A DNA stretch of 64,000 nt from Pseudoalteromonas sp. Scap06. Its GTDB lineage: Bacteria > Pseudomonadota > Gammaproteobacteria > Enterobacterales > Alteromonadaceae. Position 1 is the stretch's first letter, and each line of letters opens with the position of its first letter. Below the pieces are notes generated by a model. That model worked only from the letters and a program-made list of their open reading frames with translations. It had not been told where the DNA came from and did no database searches. Both the position numbers and the translations under genes were made by a program. The stretch spans positions 434,001 to 498,000 of the forward strand of contig NZ_CP041331.1 of assembly GCF_013394165.1 (NCBI RefSeq). Direction: 5' to 3'. Below, in pieces: positions 55,454-64,000 of the stretch.

Positions 55454-57625
55454 TTATTTTACGATTTTCATTTCGTCTAATAGGTTTTGGGCGTTATCTA
55501 CTTTATCCATTACCCACAGCATGTAGCGTGAATCTACATGAATTGAGCGGTTTAGTTCTGGGTTGTAATCCCAATCACCAATAATGCTTTCGTACACACC
55601 GTCAAACAGTAAACCCACCAGCTCGGCATTGCCGTTAAGCGTTGGCGAACCTGAGTTACCGCCTGTTGTATCTACATTTGATAAAAAGTTAACTGGAACA
55701 GTATTCATGCCACCAGTGTAATCACCATAAAGCTTCGCTTTAATTTGCTCTTGCAGCTTTTTAGGCGCATTAAATGGGTCAACATCGGTGTTTTTAGCCA
55801 GTAACCCTTCAAGTGAGGTAAACGGCGTAGCCACTAATCCATCTTGCGGAGAATACCCGCCTACCGTGCCGTAAGTTACACGTAATGTGCTGTTTGCATC
55901 GGCGTAAACCGGTTTGTTTTGCGCTTTGTTAAAGGCAATAATTGCACTCATTAACTCTGGGCGAGCAGCTTGTAATTTACCAGCCAGGGCTTTTGACTTA
56001 TCTTCCTCAGCTTTCATTACTGTGAATATGGCTTTTGCATATTGCATGAACGGGTCTTGGCTTTGGTTAAGCTGGCTCAGTGTTTGTTCAAATAATGAAT
56101 TACGTACAATTTCATTATCTAGCGTTGATTTGGCATACATTTCATCTAGCAATGCACTTTGTTTTGCTTTATCAAAACCGTTTTCTAAAGCAAAAGCTTT
56201 ATCAATTTCACTAAAACGCTCTGCTTTAGGTAATGCTGCATATTGCTCTAAAAAGTGCAGTAATATAGCTTTATCTACATTGGCATCAAAGCGACGTGAC
56301 ATACGCTCAAGAGAAGATTTAATACGCGGTAAATCGCGTTCTTGATAACCTGATTCGCGCTCACTATTTGGCTTTTGTTTTTCAACCGCTAAGCGATATA
56401 AACGACGTGCCGTGCTGATCATTTGTGAACGATGAACATAGCCTACCATACGGTCGCGCTCACTATGCTCTTGCGATTGAGCTACTAATGCCGATAACTC
56501 ATTAAGCACATTCCCGTAGCGCTGTTTACGCTCGCTATCGCTGTTTATCCAGCTTGTAAGCTCTTGTTCAAACTGTTTTTTACGCTCAAACATGGTGCCT
56601 TTTTTGAAGCTTTCAATCATCGAACCATAGTTTTTAATGTAGTTGTTGTAACCGGCTATGGTGCTTTCGTAAGCAATACGCGCTTTACTGCCATCTTCTG
56701 AGTTTTCTTCAATTAGTGACACGTATTTAGTATTGTGCATGCGCGCTTTAGGGTAACTGTCGTTAAAAACATAATCGACCTCTGCCGCAATACGGTAGCG
56801 ATTAGTACGCCCTGGGTAGCCAGTTACCATAACAAAGTCGCCCTCTTGCACGCCTTTAGCACTTACACTTAAGTAAGACTCTGGCACGTACGGTATGTTG
56901 TCTTCGCTGTACTCTGCTGGCTTGCCGTCTTTACCTACATAGGCGCGGTAAAAACCAAAATCGCCTGTGTGGCGCGGCCACATCCAGTTATCTATATCGC
57001 CACCGTATTTACCTACGCCCATGGCAGGTGCATACGCTAAACGTACATCTTTAATTTCCAGTGATTTAATCAGGTAAAACTCTAAACCACCATGAAACGA
57101 ATACACATTACAACGGTAACTAGCATCAGCTTCACACTGTGCAACGAGTTCTTTTTGATTTTTTTCTAACGCATCATAGCGTGCTTTTGCGCTTAGCTCG
57201 TTAGTGCCGCTAATCACTTTATCGGTCACATTGGTCACTGTTTCGGTTACGTACACTCGTGAACCTGGCGCAGCTGGTAAATCTTCAGTCGGTGTTTTTG
57301 CTAAAAAGCCATTTTCTAAAATGTTATTTTCAGGCGTTGAATTATATTGCACCGAACCATAAATACAGTGGTGGTTAGTTACAACTAAGCCTTTTGGCGA
57401 AACAAACGAGGCTGTACAACCGCCTAAGCTGATAACCGCATTCATTGGAAACTCGGTTAATTTTGAAATTGAATCAACGCTAATTTCAAGCCCTTTGGCT
57501 TTTAAAATTGACTCAAGCTCTGGTAGTTGATGAGGTTGCCACATGCCTTCATCGGCATGGACCGCAGAAGAAAGTGCCAGTGAACAGGTTGCTACCAATG
57601 TGGTAACAAGAGGTTTTAAACGCAT
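55454..57625 (-). CDS. S46 family dipeptidyl-peptidase (DPP7-like)
   Basis: This 723-aa exported peptidase has a signal peptide ending AVHA (residue 24). The catalytic triad is visible: His86 in VTNHHC, Asp in NWMWPRHTGDFGFYR (about residue 220) and Ser659 in GGNSGSP. The S1-pocket position after LLFD is Gly (FDG). In the S46 family Gly there goes with DPP7 (hydrophobic P1) and Arg with DPP11 (acidic P1), so a DPP7-type specificity is likely. It removes dipeptides from peptide N-termini in the periplasm. It is monocistronic, between terminators. Confidence 0.92.
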   Translation of the reverse strand: MRLKPLVTTLVATCSLALSSAVHADEGMWQPHQLPELESILKAKGLEISVDSISKLTEFPMNAVISLGGCTASFVSPKGLVVTNHHCIYGSVQYNSTPENNILENGFLAKTPTEDLPAAPGSRVYVTETVTNVTDKVISGTNELSAKARYDALEKNQKELVAQCEADASYRCNVYSFHGGLEFYLIKSLEIKDVRLAYAPAMGVGKYGGDIDNWMWPRHTGDFGFYRAYVGKDGKPAEYSEDNIPYVPESYLSVSAKGVQEGDFVMVTGYPGRTNRYRIAAEVDYVFNDSYPKARMHNTKYVSLIEENSEDGSKARIAYESTIAGYNNYIKNYGSMIESFKKGTMFERKKQFEQELTSWINSDSERKQRYGNVLNELSALVAQSQEHSERDRMVGYVHRSQMISTARRLYRLAVEKQKPNSERESGYQERDLPRIKSSLERMSRRFDANVDKAILLHFLEQYAALPKAERFSEIDKAFALENGFDKAKQSALLDEMYAKSTLDNEIVRNSLFEQTLSQLNQSQDPFMQYAKAIFTVMKAEEDKSKALAGKLQAARPELMSAIIAFNKAQNKPVYADANSTLRVTYGTVGGYSPQDGLVATPFTSLEGLLAKNTDVDPFNAPKKLQEQIKAKLYGDYTGGMNTVPVNFLSNVDTTGGNSGSPTLNGNAELVGLLFDGVYESIIGDWDYNPELNRSIHVDSRYMLWVMDKVDNAQNLLDEMKIVK

Positions 57626-57725
57626 TATAGAATCCCTTTTATTATTGAACCAGCAGATTACTCATTAAGTATGAGTTAGGTCAACTGCGCTGAGATAAAT
57701 TGTTACAATATAGCGCTCAATAAAC

Positions 57726-57765
57726 AAAAAAGGAGCTCAGGGTTTGTGACCCTAAGCTCCTTTTT
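57726..57765 (-). terminator. terminator after the M61 peptidase gene
   Basis: A long stem AAAAAGGAGCT...AGGG/CCCT...AGCTCCTTTTT, with T-run on the leftward strand. Confidence 0.85.
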
Positions 57766-57785
57766 AAACAAAAAGATAAACGATG

Positions 57786-59576
57786 TTAGTCGTCTTTTTT
57801 CACATCATTTGGATGCGCTACACCCATCCATGCTTTAAACAGCGCTTTTTGCTCAGCAGAGGCATTTTTATTAGCGACTACTTTTTTAGGTTTGTCGAAA
57901 TCTTCAGACAACACAAGCTCAGTCGACATCAAAGCGTCACGGCGAATAAAATCAACAGTTACCTTGTCCCCTGCTTTAAAGGTTTCTAGGCTGGCGGTTA
58001 AGTCTTTCCCTACATGTTTTTTGTTAATAGCAACGAGTTTATCGTCGGTGGTTAAACCACCTTGCCATGCTGCACCATCGCGACGTACATGAGTAAGGGT
58101 GAGCAATTCACCGGTATTTTTAGTAAAGGCATCTAAACTTGGTGTAGCCTTGGCTTTTTCAGGCAGCTCAAAGCTCAAACCTACTTTTGCCAGTAATTCA
58201 TCAAAATCTAAGCTGGCTGGTGTGCTAACATTTGCTTGCCACCAATTACTGTAATCACGCCCTGTTAGCTGCTTTAAAATTGCTAATACGTCTTTCTCAG
58301 TAAAACCCGCTGGTAGCTTATGCTGCTTATAAAGTTCGTTATGTACATTTTTATAGCTTATTTTACCTTGGCTTTTTTCAAGTAGGTCGATATCTAACGC
58401 CATCGACAATAACGAGCCTTCAAGGTAAATATTAGTGCCGTAGTTACGTGCATGATCGCCACCTTGATTTATCCATTTATCAAAGCTGGTTTCGCTAGCA
58501 CTTTGCACTTCACGCCCTGGGGTTGTGAGATGGCGATTAATGGTTTTACTGAAGTTCTTAAAAAACTCATCGGTGGTTTGAATGCCTGAGCGCACTAATA
58601 AATGGTCTTCAAAATAGCTGGTAGACCCTTCAGCAATCCACAGCAGTTTTGAATAATTAATATTGGTATAGTCGTATGGCGCAAGCCCTTTAGGACGGTA
58701 CGCTTTTACATTCCAAGTATGAATAAATTCATGTGCCGCTGTGCTTATAAAAGCTAAATAGTCTTCACGTTTAGCAAAGCGATCCCGTGGGCGTTGAATA
58801 ATAGTTGAATTTAAGTGTTCAGTTGCGCCGCCCGCGCCCGATGTAGCATGTACCATAAATACATAACGCTCATACGGGTAGCTGTCCCAAATTACATTGC
58901 CCGTTGCTACAAGCTTTTTTAAATCGGTTAGCATCAGTTCTATGTCGTAATTACCTTCGCCCCACACTACTAGTTCGTACTCACGGCCATCAACTTCAAA
59001 AGTACGCAGTTCATTAACACCTGTTTCTATTGGTGAATCAACAAGCACGTCGTAGTCGCTGGCTTTAAAGCTGTGTTTATTCTTATAGTTTTCCATACCC
59101 GACACAGAGCGCCATGCTTTAGGTACGTTTAATTCAACCGTAACGGGCTCTTGGCGAAATGATTCGCTGAACATAAAAAAGCCAGATGCGTCAACAAACG
59201 CGTGGCTGTCGTCAATATGACGAGCGCGCTTACCTAGCTCATTGGCATACACTTGGTAATCAACATTGACTTGAGTCGGCTCATTTAAATGAACACGCCA
59301 TGTGCTGTGGTCTATTTTTTCCCACTTTAATGCATTACCTTCATCGTCGCTGGCTTTAAAATAGCGAACGCCATTGGCAAGGTTTAAAATTTCGTAGCGA
59401 CCAGTACGCCATGCTGGCAATTTTACATCTAAATAAGACTGCGCCGTTTTAGGAAACTCTACATTTACATCACCTAAATGATGTTCTGGCTGAGAGATAT
59501 TTAAAGCGTAGTTAACGTCGGCAAATACAGGTGCTGAACAGGCAGCTAAAATTGATAAGGCAAGTAGCTTTTTCAT
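57786..59576 (-). CDS. M61 family metallopeptidase with PDZ domain
   Basis: This 596-aa protein is of the glycyl aminopeptidase type. The signal peptide ends PVFA (residue 19). N-terminal beta domains follow, then the catalytic HEFIHTWN (282-289) with the third ligand in LLWIAEGSTSYFED (about 310-323). A PDZ domain is at about 470-550 (TLTHVRRDGAAWQGGL...). It should cut N-terminal Gly or Ala from peptides in the periplasm. With the S46 enzyme next to it, it forms part of a peptide-degrading set, though each has its own terminator. Confidence 0.92.
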   Translation of the reverse strand: MKKLLALSILAACSAPVFADVNYALNISQPEHHLGDVNVEFPKTAQSYLDVKLPAWRTGRYEILNLANGVRYFKASDDEGNALKWEKIDHSTWRVHLNEPTQVNVDYQVYANELGKRARHIDDSHAFVDASGFFMFSESFRQEPVTVELNVPKAWRSVSGMENYKNKHSFKASDYDVLVDSPIETGVNELRTFEVDGREYELVVWGEGNYDIELMLTDLKKLVATGNVIWDSYPYERYVFMVHATSGAGGATEHLNSTIIQRPRDRFAKREDYLAFISTAAHEFIHTWNVKAYRPKGLAPYDYTNINYSKLLWIAEGSTSYFEDHLLVRSGIQTTDEFFKNFSKTINRHLTTPGREVQSASETSFDKWINQGGDHARNYGTNIYLEGSLLSMALDIDLLEKSQGKISYKNVHNELYKQHKLPAGFTEKDVLAILKQLTGRDYSNWWQANVSTPASLDFDELLAKVGLSFELPEKAKATPSLDAFTKNTGELLTLTHVRRDGAAWQGGLTTDDKLVAINKKHVGKDLTASLETFKAGDKVTVDFIRRDALMSTELVLSEDFDKPKKVVANKNASAEQKALFKAWMGVAHPNDVKKDD

Positions 59577-59780
59577 GAAGGCTCTTTTTTATATAACGTA
59601 TTGTTGTACCAAGGTTAACAAGACCCATTTTAAAAGTGAATTAAAAGCGGTAAATGCACTTATATTTAAGATCGCTCGTATTTTGTTATTAAAAACATTA
59701 AGTTTTTGATCTCATCCCTACTATTAATATGTTTTTGTTGTAAACTAAAACAATGAAGGTATTAAGATAATGGTGTGTAG

Positions 59781-61310
59781 GTGTCTAGGAGCTCCAATAC
59801 GGTGGAACAAAAACTAAAGCAAGCAATCGACAGTAGAAAAGTAGTAGAAAGTGCTCGCCAACATCAAGTGAGTACGCTTTCTAATTTTGCAGCTAAGTTA
59901 TCTTTAAGCTGTAAGGGACTTGATACTGAGCTTGATAACCGCCTAGCTAAGTTTCGAAGCGCATTAAACAAAGGAATGGGTTATGAAGACTTTGCTCCTT
60001 TGGTGGATGATATTTTAGCTTTGCTAAAAAACCAAGAAGCCATTCAACTAGCACATCAACGTGATCTTCTCACCAGTGTACAAAATGCAGGTAAGCAATT
60101 ACAACAAACCAAAGGTTTACCTAACGATACCCGCAGAACACTGCGCCACTTACTCGATAACGAGCTAGACAATATTCAATCTGTACATGGTTTTATACCT
60201 GTTTTAAATCAGCTGATCACTTTTTATCATCAAGCTTTAATAGCTAAAAGCAACGATACCTTTAAGCCTCCAAATCTTAGTGCTCTCACTGAAAAGCTAT
60301 TTAAATTAGTTAGTCAGTTAGTACTTGAAGAAGAAGCCAACGATGAGCTGTATTTAATAAAAAAACGTATCGCTAAAAATAAAGCCGTAGACCAACTTCT
60401 TGATGCAGCAATTGATGTAATCACACTCATTGTACAAAGCATTCAAGTTGAGCGTGCGTCAGCGCAAAGCTTTTTAACTTCATTAAATCAAACGCTTGGA
60501 GAGCTACATAGTTCATTGGTTTCAACCAGAGAACATTCTGAATCTATGAATGTTGAATTCGAATCAATTAATCAACGAATTGGTGAAAAATTAAAAAATT
60601 TAAATACACAAACAAATAAAGCAACATCAATTACAGAATTAAAGCAATTGGTTGAAAATGAGTTACGCTCATTGAGTGCAGACATTCTAGAAAAAGAACA
60701 ACTGGAACAAAAAGATCGCCAAATTTTAATTTCTAGCTTTGCACAAATAAACGATAGAATTGGCAGTTTAGAAAACAAAGTTAGTAATTATAAAAAACGT
60801 TTAAATGAACAACGCTTTAAAAGTTTACTCGACAGTCTTACCAAGTTACCTAATCGAGCAGCCTTTGACGAACGCTACAATCACGAAATTAATTTGTTTA
60901 ATGAACAACCGTCAGACATAACCTTAGTGGTTATTGATGTTGATCATTTCAAATCAATTAACGATCGCTTTGGTCACACAGCCGGCGACATTACCTTGCA
61001 AGTGATTGCCAAAGCGCTGCAAAAATCGATTAGACAAACTGACTTTATTGCCCGTTATGGCGGCGAAGAGTTTGTGTTATTAATGCCTCGTACATCACTT
61101 GATAACGCTGTCGAGCATCTCAATAAATTAAGACTGTCGATTAAAAAGATCCCATTTAAATTTAAAGACAAACAAATTCAAATTACCGTTTCGTTAGGCG
61201 CAACCCAATTTGAAGTGGGTGATACGCCTCTAAAAGCGTTTGATAGAGCCGATGAAGCTCTATACGATGCTAAAAACTCAGGCCGGGATCGTCTGTGTAT
61301 TAGTAAATAG
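59781..61310 (+). CDS. diguanylate cyclase with helical N-terminal domain
   Basis: This is a 509-aa cytoplasmic protein. Residues 1-345 are almost all helix or coiled coil and have no recognised sensor. The C-terminal GGDEF domain (about 350-509) has the active-site motif GGEEF at 427-431 and the inhibitory RxxD site (RQTD, 418-421) exactly five residues before it, so it should make cyclic di-GMP and be feedback inhibited. VVIDVDHFKSINDRFGH holds the metal Asp. It starts at GTG 59781 with AGGTGT before it, so the Shine-Dalgarno is weak. No membrane helix is seen. Confidence 0.9.
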   Translation: MSRSSNTVEQKLKQAIDSRKVVESARQHQVSTLSNFAAKLSLSCKGLDTELDNRLAKFRSALNKGMGYEDFAPLVDDILALLKNQEAIQLAHQRDLLTSVQNAGKQLQQTKGLPNDTRRTLRHLLDNELDNIQSVHGFIPVLNQLITFYHQALIAKSNDTFKPPNLSALTEKLFKLVSQLVLEEEANDELYLIKKRIAKNKAVDQLLDAAIDVITLIVQSIQVERASAQSFLTSLNQTLGELHSSLVSTREHSESMNVEFESINQRIGEKLKNLNTQTNKATSITELKQLVENELRSLSADILEKEQLEQKDRQILISSFAQINDRIGSLENKVSNYKKRLNEQRFKSLLDSLTKLPNRAAFDERYNHEINLFNEQPSDITLVVIDVDHFKSINDRFGHTAGDITLQVIAKALQKSIRQTDFIARYGGEEFVLLMPRTSLDNAVEHLNKLRLSIKKIPFKFKDKQIQITVSLGATQFEVGDTPLKAFDRADEALYDAKNSGRDRLCISK

Positions 61311-61381
61311 TGTTATGCACTTTTACCTTTGAGTATAAGGCATAACTACGCAGTAAATTTACCCAAGAGGTTTCAAGGAGA

Positions 61382-62731
61382 ATGTCGATGCTAATACAAT
61401 TAAACCCTACAGGGGTATTAGACTTATTGTCGCAGCTAGAAGTAGACTTACTCGAGCAATCATCAACCAGCGAACGCTACAGACTATTTAGAAACTGTGT
61501 ATTGGCCGTGCTTAATGTAGGCAGCCACACCGATGTAAGCAATGATATTTACGATAAACATAAAGATTTTGATATACGCTTGGTCAGCCGTGAACGCGGT
61601 ATAAAAATTGAATTAGAAAATCCTCCGCAAACAGCCTTTGTTGATGGCCACATAGTAACTGGTATACATGAGCACATATTTTCGGTTATTCGCGATATTT
61701 TGTTTATTTGCCAAAAGTATGAAAAAGACCTGCAGGAAACAAAAGCCATTACTCACATGGTTTTTGACATGCTAAGAAATGCCGACGCACTTAAAGTAAA
61801 TAGCGAACCTAACATGATTGTATGTTGGGGTGGCCATTCGATTAACGAAGTCGAATATAAATACACTAAACAAGTTGGCTATGAACTGGGGTTACGTGGG
61901 TTAAATATTTGTACCGGCTGTGGGCCTGGTGCAATGAAAGGCCCAATGAAAGGCGCAACCATTGGCCATGCAAAGCAACGTATTACCAATAATCGTTATT
62001 TAGGTTTAACTGAGCCAAGCATTATAGCGGCAGAGCCACCCAATCCGATTGTAAATGAACTGGTTATTTTACCCGATATTGAAAAACGTCTTGAGGCATT
62101 TATTCGTACCGCACATGCCATTATAATTTTTCCAGGTGGCGCAGGTACAGCCGAAGAGTTGCTATATTTATTAGGTATTTTGTTACACCCCGAAAACGAA
62201 AAGCAATGTTTACCGGTTATTTTAACTGGCCCTAAACACAGCAAAGCTTACTTTGAAGAGCTTTGTAAGTTTATTCAAATGACTTTAGGCGATGCCGCAC
62301 TGAGTAAATTTGAAGTGATTATTGATGATCCTCAATTAGTTAGCCAAAAGCTTAAATCGGCTATGAGCGGAGTTCGCGAATATCGTAAAAGCCAAGGCGA
62401 TGCTTATTACTTTAATTGGACGTTGAAAATAGAAAATGATTTTCAGCAGCCTTTTTACCCAACTCATGAAGCCATGGCGTCACTTGATTTACATCTTGAT
62501 CAGCCCAAACAACAGCTTGCAGCTAATTTACGCCGTGCGTTTTCGGGAATTGTTGCAGGTAATGTGAAAGAAGAAGGCTTAAATGTAATTAACGAGCATG
62601 GCCCCTATGTACTAAGTGGTGAGCCTGATTTAATGAAAGCAATGGACAAACTTTTACAAGCGTTTGTAGAACAAGGTAGAATGAAACTTCCCGGAAGTAA
62701 GTATATCCCTTGTTATACAATAAAAGCGTGA
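61382..62731 (+). CDS. ppnN: nucleotide 5'-monophosphate nucleosidase PpnN
   Basis: This 449-aa protein of the LOG-related YgdH/PpnN group splits purine and pyrimidine nucleoside monophosphates to base and ribose 5-phosphate, and in Escherichia coli is activated by (p)ppGpp. The core motif FPGGAGTAEELLYLLGIL (about 250) and the nucleotide-binding CTGCGPGAMKGPMKGA are present. CAAGGAG lies five bases before the ATG at 61382. It is followed after eight bases by xni. Confidence 0.93.
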   Translation: MSMLIQLNPTGVLDLLSQLEVDLLEQSSTSERYRLFRNCVLAVLNVGSHTDVSNDIYDKHKDFDIRLVSRERGIKIELENPPQTAFVDGHIVTGIHEHIFSVIRDILFICQKYEKDLQETKAITHMVFDMLRNADALKVNSEPNMIVCWGGHSINEVEYKYTKQVGYELGLRGLNICTGCGPGAMKGPMKGATIGHAKQRITNNRYLGLTEPSIIAAEPPNPIVNELVILPDIEKRLEAFIRTAHAIIIFPGGAGTAEELLYLLGILLHPENEKQCLPVILTGPKHSKAYFEELCKFIQMTLGDAALSKFEVIIDDPQLVSQKLKSAMSGVREYRKSQGDAYYFNWTLKIENDFQQPFYPTHEAMASLDLHLDQPKQQLAANLRRAFSGIVAGNVKEEGLNVINEHGPYVLSGEPDLMKAMDKLLQAFVEQGRMKLPGSKYIPCYTIKA

Positions 62732-62739
62732 GTTTATAA

Positions 62740-63513
62740 TTGAATCCCCATTTACTCCTTATTGATGCGCTTAATTTAATTAGGCGCATTTATGCTGTTG
62801 ATGCAAACCAAAGCCATCATAGCGACGAACACATGTTAAAAGCATGCTGTGCCCGAGTTGCACATGCATGCAAAAAGCTTTTAACAACCACCAATGCAAC
62901 CCATGCAATAGCCGTTTTTGATGGTGACAAAAGCTGGCGTTACCACTTTTATAAAGACTACAAACATTCGCGTGCTCCTATGCCAGAGACTCTAAAAAGC
63001 GCGTTACCTCATTTTAAAGCGGCCATTGAAGAAACCGGTATTGTGGTATTTGAACCGACTAACGATGAAGCCGACGATATTATTGCGACTTTAGCGCATA
63101 AAGCCGCTAATAATCAGATAAACAACACCATTGTCTCTACGGATAAAGGATTTTTACCTCATTTGAATGAGCATATTGAAGTATACGATTACTTTAAAAA
63201 GCAGCACCTGAATAAAGAACATATTGAAGAGCGCTTTGCTGTCGCTCAACATAAACTCATCGACTTTTGGGCACTCGCAGGCGATAAAACCAATGACATT
63301 CCGGGTGTGAAAGGTATTGGTGTTAAATCTGCGCAGCAATTGGTTAATCAATATAGCTCTATTGAAGAAGCGTTAAAGGATGAATCGTTAAACGCGCGGT
63401 TACAAAAAAAGCTGAATGAAGATATGGATATGTTTATTATTTCTAAGCAGTTGGTGAGTTTGCGTACAGATATCCATTTAGGCTTTAGTTTAAAGCAGTT
63501 AAGGCTTAATTAG
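62740..63513 (+). CDS. xni: flap endonuclease Xni (ExoIX)
   Basis: This 257-aa protein is of the 5'-3' exonuclease/FEN family. Acidic metal residues are visible in LIDALNL, FDGDKSWRYHFYKDYKHSR, EADDIIATLA and STDKGFLPH, and the helix-hairpin-helix is GVKGIGVKSAQQLVNQY. It should remove 5' flaps in DNA repair and replication. The start is a TTG at 62740. It is encoded eight bases after ppnN, probably in one message. Confidence 0.93.
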   Translation: MNPHLLLIDALNLIRRIYAVDANQSHHSDEHMLKACCARVAHACKKLLTTTNATHAIAVFDGDKSWRYHFYKDYKHSRAPMPETLKSALPHFKAAIEETGIVVFEPTNDEADDIIATLAHKAANNQINNTIVSTDKGFLPHLNEHIEVYDYFKKQHLNKEHIEERFAVAQHKLIDFWALAGDKTNDIPGVKGIGVKSAQQLVNQYSSIEEALKDESLNARLQKKLNEDMDMFIISKQLVSLRTDIHLGFSLKQLRLN

Positions 63514-63582
63514 TCGCAAGTTAATAGCACTGCACTTTAGCAGTACGTATACTAGTAATAGGTGTTTTGATCTGGGTTGGCA

Positions 63583-63978
63583 ATGTTTAAAAAGTTTTTT
63601 AGGTATTTAATATTAGGATTAGGTTTATATGCACTAATAGCCACGACGGTTATTATGTTTTATAAAGACGATCCACAAGCTATGATTTGGCAAGATAGAG
63701 AAGCTTTTAATAAACGCTATATAGAGAAATTGCGCTTGGAAGATACCTTTACGCTAAATAATGTGCTTGAATACTTAGGTAGTCCAGATTTAACCTATGC
63801 TAAACGTGATGGCGAGCAAGTATGGCAAGTAATTTTTTATCGCACCCAACATAAAACCTCTGACGGCATCACCACCATGGATGAATGTACTGGGTTGCTA
63901 TTTAAAAATGGCCAACTAATAATGTGGGGCCCAAGTGCTTATGAAAAATACCTTGAGCATAATGACGGGAAAACTTAA
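63583..63978 (+). CDS. DUF3192-like small membrane-anchored protein, 131 aa
   Basis: One N-terminal helix (YLILGLGLYALIATTVIMFY) is followed by a soluble domain with FTLNNVLEYLGSPDLTY and QVWQVIFYRTQHKTSDGITTMDECTGLLFKNGQL. These match the small SmpA/BamE-like DUF3192 group found beside other envelope genes in this order. The function is unknown. I prefer the ATG at 63583 over a TTG two codons earlier. The gene lies 69 bp after xni and may share its message. Confidence 0.75.
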   Translation: MFKKFFRYLILGLGLYALIATTVIMFYKDDPQAMIWQDREAFNKRYIEKLRLEDTFTLNNVLEYLGSPDLTYAKRDGEQVWQVIFYRTQHKTSDGITTMDECTGLLFKNGQLIMWGPSAYEKYLEHNDGKT

Positions 63979-64000
63979 TGGAAGCTCCACTGTCGGGTAA

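Overview
The window reads as a chromosome segment of a marine gammaproteobacterium of the Alteromonadales, most likely Pseudoalteromonas. This is an inference from gene content, low GC, many secreted peptidases and gene order; no rRNA or marker gene is present to prove it. No tRNA, rRNA, CRISPR array or intact transposase was seen.

Layout. 0-10.4 kb: RNA methyltransferase and YcgN pair, DUF885 lipoprotein, exported amidohydrolase, a TonB-dependent siderophore receptor behind a clear Fur box, a zinc alcohol dehydrogenase facing a GbsR/MarR-type regulator, lytic transglycosylase MltB with YcgL. 10.5-25 kb: minCDE, rnd and fadD, an alpha/beta hydrolase, alkaline phosphatase, tsaB-yoaA, and two secreted peptidases (M28 and M4) that carry the same kind of duplicated C-terminal PPC domains. 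25-28 kb: a small unknown gene, a transglutaminase-like protein, an AraC-type regulator and a decayed second copy of the small gene. 27.9-35.2 kb: a complete histidine operon (hisGDCBHAFIE) behind a textbook attenuator whose leader peptide has five consecutive His codons.

35.2-43.6 kb is the first accessory region: a MITE-like element with long terminal inverted repeats, a cytochrome b561/catalase-like pair, an RND efflux pair, then a broken second copy of hisF-hisIE plus the operon's 3' UTR. The second copy is a mosaic of divergent and almost identical tracts, so the region looks like an integration or duplication followed by gene conversion.

43.6-46.4 kb: lipoprotein, DUF1289 protein, FMN reductase, metY. 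46.5-50.7 kb is the second accessory region: an integron-type cassette array without a visible integrase. It has six co-directional ORFs and five attC-like sites. The ORFs are a membrane-anchored HNH nuclease, a GNAT acetyltransferase and four membrane proteins of unknown function. 50.7-55.4 kb is rich in short dispersed repeats and holds a frameshifted small gene, a Sel1-like protein, a coiled-coil membrane protein and an orphan response regulator.

55.4-64 kb: S46 dipeptidyl-peptidase, M61 peptidase, a diguanylate cyclase with I-site, ppnN, xni and a DUF3192-like protein. Overall the window combines housekeeping genes (cell division, histidine synthesis, tRNA modification, nucleotide pools) with a protein- and peptide-degrading lifestyle (M4, M28, S46, M61, DUF885, amidohydrolase) and iron uptake. 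Two insertion-prone sites lie in it.
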